64,000 bases of DNA from an uncultured Lachnospiraceae bacterium (lineage in GTDB: Bacteria > Bacillota > Clostridia > Lachnospirales > Lachnospiraceae): contig CAJUEX010000005.1 of NCBI GenBank assembly GCA_910585715.1, forward strand, positions 41,885-105,884, written 5' to 3'. The position numbers were made by a program, and so were the translations under genes. Under the pieces are notes generated by a model that was given only the letters and a program-made list of their open reading frames with translations, ran no database searches and was not told the origin of the DNA. Below are positions 59,722-64,000 of this stretch, piece by piece; position 1 is the first letter of the stretch; each line of letters opens with the position of its first letter.

Positions 59722-60930
59722 TTATTTTCCGCTGAAATACACAGGCTCCAAATCCTCATAATAATCTTTACAGGCAACTGCCCTGCCCTGCTTCATATAA
59801 ACCCTGGGAATCCGCTTTCCTAAATCGCATGCAAGCTCATAATTGAATCTGCCGGAAAGCTCCCCTAAATATTCCATGGTAATCCGGTTTTCCCCGTCTC
59901 TTCCAATCAGCGTCACTTCATCTCCCTCTGCCGCTTCTGAAATATCCGTCACATCCACCATAAACTGGTCCATGCAGACTCTTCCTAAAATCCGTGCCTT
60001 TTTCCCGTGAATCAGAACATGGCCTTTACCGGAAAGGCTTCTTGGATATCCATCTCCGTACCCGATTGGTATAGTGGCAATCCGCATGGGCTCCTTTGCA
60101 GTAAAGGTTCCTCCATAACTGACCTGGGTTCCCGCTTCGATAGTCTTTATATAGACAATATGACTTTTCAATGAAAATGCCGGTTCTAATGGTACAGTAT
60201 CCCCGGACACAAATTCAGAGGGGCTAAGCCCGTACAGTGCGATTCCTGCCCTGACCGCATCCATCTGTGCCTCTTTCATTCCTATAATTGCAGCGCTGTT
60301 GGCACAATGCCTGAAAAGAATCCTTCTTCCTGTTTCTTTTTCCGCCTCCGCTACCTTTTCAAGGAACTCCTTATACCGGCTCAGCTGTTCATATGCCGCT
60401 GATAAATCCTCTTCATCCGCTTTTGCAAAATGGGTATAAATTCCCTCCGGTTCCAGGTTATCCATTGATAACACTTTTTTTACAAAATCAAGCCCCTTTT
60501 CGTCCGGACGTATGCCGATTCGGGACATGGCTGTATCCACCTTTATGTGCACCTTTGCCTTTTTTCCTTCCATAGCGGCAATCCGGTTTATTTCTTCTGC
60601 CATATCCTCCTTGAATACGGTAAAGGAAATATCCTGTTCAATCATGCTTTTATAGGAATACGGAAAGGTATAGCCCAAAATAAGAATGGATTTTCTGATG
60701 CCGGCTTTCCGAAGCTGGAAGGCTTCTTCCGGAGCAGCCACCGCATAGCCAAGCAGGAAATCAAGGGACTCCGTCTCATGGGCAATTGCCACGGCGCCGT
60801 GGCCGTACCCGTCTGTTTTTATGACCGCCATCATCTTTGTATCTTCCTTTAGATTTTTTTTCAAATTTTCCAAATTGTGCCTGATGGCGTCTAAGTCCAC
60901 ATAAGCACAGACTCTGTCATAATGCTTCAT
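59722..60930 (-). CDS. alr: Alanine racemase
   Basis: This PLP enzyme makes D-alanine for peptidoglycan. The 402-residue product has the PLP lysine in MMAVIKTDGYGHGAV (K38), CANSAAI, the catalytic Tyr in QVSYGGTFTA (about 270), IGYGDGYPRSL and RVCMDQFMVDVTD. It sits between nnrDE (13 bp) and mazF. The C-terminal tail beyond the beta domain (about 370-402) is slightly longer than usual. Confidence 0.96.
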   Translation of the reverse strand: MKHYDRVCAYVDLDAIRHNLENLKKNLKEDTKMMAVIKTDGYGHGAVAIAHETESLDFLLGYAVAAPEEAFQLRKAGIRKSILILGYTFPYSYKSMIEQDISFTVFKEDMAEEINRIAAMEGKKAKVHIKVDTAMSRIGIRPDEKGLDFVKKVLSMDNLEPEGIYTHFAKADEEDLSAAYEQLSRYKEFLEKVAEAEKETGRRILFRHCANSAAIIGMKEAQMDAVRAGIALYGLSPSEFVSGDTVPLEPAFSLKSHIVYIKTIEAGTQVSYGGTFTAKEPMRIATIPIGYGDGYPRSLSGKGHVLIHGKKARILGRVCMDQFMVDVTDISEAAEGDEVTLIGRDGENRITMEYLGELSGRFNYELACDLGKRIPRVYMKQGRAVACKDYYEDLEPVYFSGK

Positions 60931-60943
60931 CCTATTGTTCTCC

Positions 60944-62464
60944 TTACTCCAAAAATTCGGGCAGCTCCTTAATCATATCGGATGCCATTAAATAAGCGCT
61001 GCCGTTTCGTTCCTTTGCCCTGTCCCCGCACAGGCCATGCAGGAAAACTCCCATACAGACGGCCTCATAGGGCTCCATTTGTCTTCCGAGCATTCCCGCC
61101 AGCATTCCGGTAAGAACATCTCCGCTTCCTGCCGTAGCCATTCCTTCATTTCCGGAACAGTTTATATAAACCCGCCCATCCCTTCCATCTATTACAAACG
61201 TCCTTGCATCTTTACATACAAGGATAATTCCCATCTTCTTTGCATAAGCAATTCCTTCCTGCAAAAGGTTTTCTTTCACCTCTTTTAAGTCTTTTGAAAG
61301 AAGTCTTGCAAATTCCCCCGGATGTGGTGTGAAAATAATGGGGAATTTTCGCGAATCCCGGCTAAAGCACAAGTATTCCTGCAATTTTTCATTCCGGCTT
61401 ATAATTGTCAGCGCATCCGCATCCACTATGACAGGCTTTTTATCCTCTTTCAATACATAGGCTGTAATTTCCTCCGCCATTGATCCGAGTCCCATTCCCG
61501 GCCCTAAAATCACCTCTGTGGCAAATTCATAAGTATTCCTTAAATCTGACGTTTCTTCCTCTTTCAATAAAGTATCTTTTTCCAGATAAGTGGATATCAC
61601 CGCTTCCTTTACTTCCCTTGCCAGAATATCCCTGTTGGATTCTTCTGTAAATGCCTTCACGTAGCCGCAGCCTGTTCGGTAAGCAGATAGAACTGATAAC
61701 AGCAGGGCACCGCTTATCCTGCTGCTTCCTGCAAAAACGGATAGCTTTCCAAAGGAGCCTTTGTTTCCGGTTCTGCTTCTTCCCGGAATCCGTTTTAAGT
61801 CTTCTATTTCATAGGTAAACACTTTCGGAACCTCATTACCAAATGCCGCATCCCGAATTCCAATATCCCTGCATATGACTTCACCTGCATATTCCGCTCC
61901 CGGATACAATAAAAGCCCTGTTTTCAAATAGCCAAAGGTAACTGTTAAGTCTGCAAGGAATCCACAGCCCAGCACTTTTCCTGTATCCGCACAAATGCCG
62001 CTTGGAATGTCTATGGCAATTTTATAGCCTGTTTTTTCATTAAGCGCCCGAATCAGCTCCCCATAGCTTCCCGTCACTTCTTTTGAAAGACCGATTCCAA
62101 AAATGGCATCTATTATCACAGTATATTCTTTTTCAGGAAGCTTAGTGCCTATTTTATTTCCATATGCCTTTAAGATTTCCATTTGTGCCTTTGCATCATC
62201 CGTAAGCTTTTCTTCTTTGCCAATCAGCAGAAAATCTACGAAAAATCCCTTTTCCTGAAGCATTCTCCCAAGGGCAAAGCCATCCCCTCCATTATTTCCC
62301 GTGCCACAGACAATCAGCGCCGTTCCCTTTTGGAACCTTTTTTGAATCTCTTCACAAACAGAAAGTGCCGCCCGTTCCATCAGGACCGGGCCCGGCACTT
62401 TAAACTTTGTTATGGTACAATAATCGCATTGCTTCATGGAAGCCTTGTCTAATACATATTTCAT
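60944..62464 (-). CDS. nnr: Bifunctional NAD(P)H-hydrate epimerase/dehydratase
   Basis: This enzyme repairs hydrated NAD(P)H. The 506 residues hold an N-terminal epimerase (NnrE, about 1-210; ALIVCGTGNNGGDGFALGRML and IDIPSGICADTG) and a C-terminal ADP-dependent dehydratase (NnrD, about 220-506; VILGPGMGLGS, IFTPHPGEFARLL and GMATAGSGDVLTGMLAGML). The start codon overlaps the preceding stop by 4 bp (ATGA). Confidence 0.95.
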   Translation of the reverse strand: MKYVLDKASMKQCDYCTITKFKVPGPVLMERAALSVCEEIQKRFQKGTALIVCGTGNNGGDGFALGRMLQEKGFFVDFLLIGKEEKLTDDAKAQMEILKAYGNKIGTKLPEKEYTVIIDAIFGIGLSKEVTGSYGELIRALNEKTGYKIAIDIPSGICADTGKVLGCGFLADLTVTFGYLKTGLLLYPGAEYAGEVICRDIGIRDAAFGNEVPKVFTYEIEDLKRIPGRSRTGNKGSFGKLSVFAGSSRISGALLLSVLSAYRTGCGYVKAFTEESNRDILAREVKEAVISTYLEKDTLLKEEETSDLRNTYEFATEVILGPGMGLGSMAEEITAYVLKEDKKPVIVDADALTIISRNEKLQEYLCFSRDSRKFPIIFTPHPGEFARLLSKDLKEVKENLLQEGIAYAKKMGIILVCKDARTFVIDGRDGRVYINCSGNEGMATAGSGDVLTGMLAGMLGRQMEPYEAVCMGVFLHGLCGDRAKERNGSAYLMASDMIKELPEFLE

Positions 62465-63087
62465 TTCTTTTCCCCATCATCCTTTTTTAAATATTCCATA
62501 TCAAATATTTCAATGACTTCTGCTCCGAAAATATCATGCATATATGAATAAAGCCGTTGATTTTCTTTTTCTTTTTCCTGCTTTCTGATGACTCTTTTTT
62601 TAAGCTCCATCCGTACATTTTTAATCCATGCACCGATTTCCCTTATTTCAAAACTGTTCTTCTCCATGGTGCTGTAACAGGTTTCCATAGTAGTCAGCAT
62701 TAGCTCATAGTTTAATTTATCAATCTGTGCCGGCAGCTCTAAAAGCTTATCCTGATATGCCTCCAGTTTTTCATTGCATTCATTGATAAGCCTTGTCTTT
62801 TCCTCCATTTCCTTTTCCAGTCTTTTATTCTGTCCGCCCTCACCGATTTCATCCATGGAGCCTACGATTTCCTTCATAAGCTTTGCTTTCAGTTTTTTAA
62901 TGTCCTTGCTCTGGGTAGTGCATTTCCCCTGCTCCTTAATCAGTTCATTTAACTGCTTTTCCAGCTTTTGTATGCGTTTATCTCCCTTATATTCCTGAAA
63001 TACCTGATGCCATTTATTATCCAAAGTTAAAACAGGAATTTTTTTACCTTCCAACGCCTTTGTAAAATCTGCTCTTGTACGACTCAT
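62461..63087 (-). CDS. Uncharacterised coiled-coil protein
   Basis: A 208-residue soluble protein. It begins SRTRADFTKALEGKKIPVLTLDNKWHQVF, followed by a long coiled coil with one break (about 35-120), then a helical part with a YELMLTTMETCYSTMEKNSFE segment, and ends FDMEYLKKDDGEKK. The start is the ATG after AAAGGTGAGC rather than 18 codons earlier. It is located between rex and nnrDE with a stop/start overlap, a conserved-looking position in Lachnospiraceae. Function is unknown. Confidence 0.75.
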   Translation of the reverse strand: MSRTRADFTKALEGKKIPVLTLDNKWHQVFQEYKGDKRIQKLEKQLNELIKEQGKCTTQSKDIKKLKAKLMKEIVGSMDEIGEGGQNKRLEKEMEEKTRLINECNEKLEAYQDKLLELPAQIDKLNYELMLTTMETCYSTMEKNSFEIREIGAWIKNVRMELKKRVIRKQEKEKENQRLYSYMHDIFGAEVIEIFDMEYLKKDDGEKK

Positions 63088-63196
63088 ATGCTCACCTTTA
63101 TTCTTTTTGTTACTGTTTTTTATTCTTTTTGTACTTTTCACTGCTTTTCCTATATTCCTGATATTTCTGTGTACATTTTTATTTTCACAATTACTC

Positions 63197-63841
63197 TTAT
63201 TTTCCTTTTTCCTTGTTATACCGACTCAGATTGTAGGATAATTTCATAAGACTGTCCGATAAATGCACATTTTCTACCTGAATATGCTCCGGCACGTTCA
63301 AATCCACATGGGCAAAATTCCAGATTGCCTTAATGCCACAGCCTGCCAGCCGTTCCGCCACTTCTTCGGCGCCGTTCTTTGGAATAGTCAAAACTGCAAT
63401 GTCGATTTCCTTTTCCTCTACAAATGCTTCCAGCCCTTCCATGGCGCTTATAGGTATGCCTCTTACCTCTTTTCCAACCAAAGCCGGATTGGAATCAAAA
63501 ATCCCCCGGATTAAAAAGCCTCTTTTTTCAAAGTTTACATAATTCGCCAATGCCTGCCCTAAATTTCCTGCGCCAATCAATACCAGATTATGTTTCTGGT
63601 ATAGTCCTAATATTTTACTGATTTCTTCATATAAGTATTCTACATTATAGCCGTATCCCTGCTGGCCGAATCCTCCGAAATTATTGAAATCCTGCCTGAT
63701 TTGAGATGCCGTCACCTTCATTAACGTGCTTAAGTCCTGTGAAGAAATCCGCTCAATCCCCTGATCCTTTAAATCCCCCAAATATCGGTAATATCTTGGC
63801 AGCCTGCCTATGACTGCCTGTGAAATCTCTTTTTCTTCCAC
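63197..63841 (-). CDS. rex: Redox-sensing transcriptional repressor Rex
   Basis: Rex represses fermentation and NADH-oxidation genes when NADH/NAD is low and is released by NADH. The 214-residue product starts at GTG after GGGGG. The winged helix (about 14-70; SSQDLSTLMKVTASQIRQDFNNFG) is followed by a Rossmann domain with LIGAGNLGQALANY (about 92) and a C-terminal helix that swaps with the partner. It heads the leftward rex block. A nearby nnrDE is consistent with NAD(H) homeostasis. Confidence 0.96.
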   Translation of the reverse strand: MEEKEISQAVIGRLPRYYRYLGDLKDQGIERISSQDLSTLMKVTASQIRQDFNNFGGFGQQGYGYNVEYLYEEISKILGLYQKHNLVLIGAGNLGQALANYVNFEKRGFLIRGIFDSNPALVGKEVRGIPISAMEGLEAFVEEKEIDIAVLTIPKNGAEEVAERLAGCGIKAIWNFAHVDLNVPEHIQVENVHLSDSLMKLSYNLSRYNKEKGK

Positions 63842-63889
63842 GGTAATACCCCCTGAGTTCCTGTTTAGGTCTGTCTTGCCTTTTACTTT

Positions 63890-63918
63890 ATTTTAGTACA
63901 CTGTTAAAAGTATGTCAA
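63890..63918 (-). promoter_or_regulatory. rex promoter
   Basis: TTGACA (63918-63913) and TAAAAT (63895-63890) on the minus strand, spaced 17 bp, about 49 bp before rex. Confidence 0.7.
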
Positions 63919-63934
63919 AGGATTTAAGGCTGAA

Positions 63935-63950
63935 CACGGAAATCAATTTT
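63935..63950 (+). repeat. Outer arm fragment of a type B element at the window edge
   Basis: CACGGAAATCAATTTT is identical to the outer 16 bp of the B4 left arm (59054-59069). The following bases differ. A further element may continue past the right edge. Confidence 0.45.
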
Positions 63951-64000
63951 CAGGGTAACTGCAACACCTCTTGAAATGCCGAAAAGCAACACCTTTTGGG

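Overview
The window is chromosomal DNA of a low-to-moderate GC, Gram-positive anaerobe of the Clostridia, most likely Lachnospiraceae. This is inferred from gene families and order: the asp23/fakA/recG block divergent from rpmB, ruvAB-zapA-U32-ftsW-pbpA, rex-nnrE-alr-mazF-corC, the GGGtGRT/NifU-like pair, GerW/YtfJ and a holin-like type I toxin. No rRNA, tRNA, phage, insertion sequence or CRISPR array was seen. Nearly all genes read leftward. The exceptions are rpmB, an HD-GYP-like gene, a LysR regulator and a WYL regulator with a DinB-like gene.

Layout. 1-12.4 kb: type II topoisomerase pair, a 5'-truncated AlbA/RecG-like remnant, degV, recG, fakA, asp23; then rpmB, a J-domain coiled-coil protein, a 45-residue membrane peptide, GerW/YtfJ and a DUF2953 protein. 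12.4-15.5 kb: signalling genes (degenerate HD-GYP, NUDIX, CheY, CheX-like). 15.5-23 kb: cell wall, division and recombination (class B PBP, FtsW-like, U32, ZapA, RuvAB). 23-36.5 kb: leucine (leuCD with a divergent LysR), DUF1189, a chemoreceptor, isoleucine/valine (ilvB, two small subunits, ilvC) and B12-dependent methionine synthase. 36.5-45.2 kb: alanine symporter, cytidylate kinase-like protein, second chemoreceptor and a tight five-gene operon of uncharacterised envelope proteins including two DUF4230 paralogues. 45.2-53.7 kb: a type I toxin-antitoxin locus, GGGtGRT/Fe-S scaffold pair, an ABC transporter lacking its binding protein, VanZ, a lipoprotein, a WYL regulator, DinB/DfsB-like and ClpP-like proteins. 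53.8-64 kb: membrane protein plus glycosyltransferase, MetY, YebC, CorC-like, MazF, Alr, NnrDE, a coiled-coil protein and Rex.

The most unusual content is intergenic. Eight complete copies of a large palindromic element family (about 165-240 bp) occur in 64 kb, plus two partial copies and one unrelated palindrome of similar build. Each copy has a conserved asymmetric core inside long near-perfect inverted arms. The arms differ strongly between copies yet remain self-complementary, and the core hairpin shows compensatory base changes. All four B-type copies lie 11-49 bp downstream of a stop codon. I know of no described family matching this; whether it acts as RNA, as DNA or is merely repetitive cannot be settled from sequence alone.
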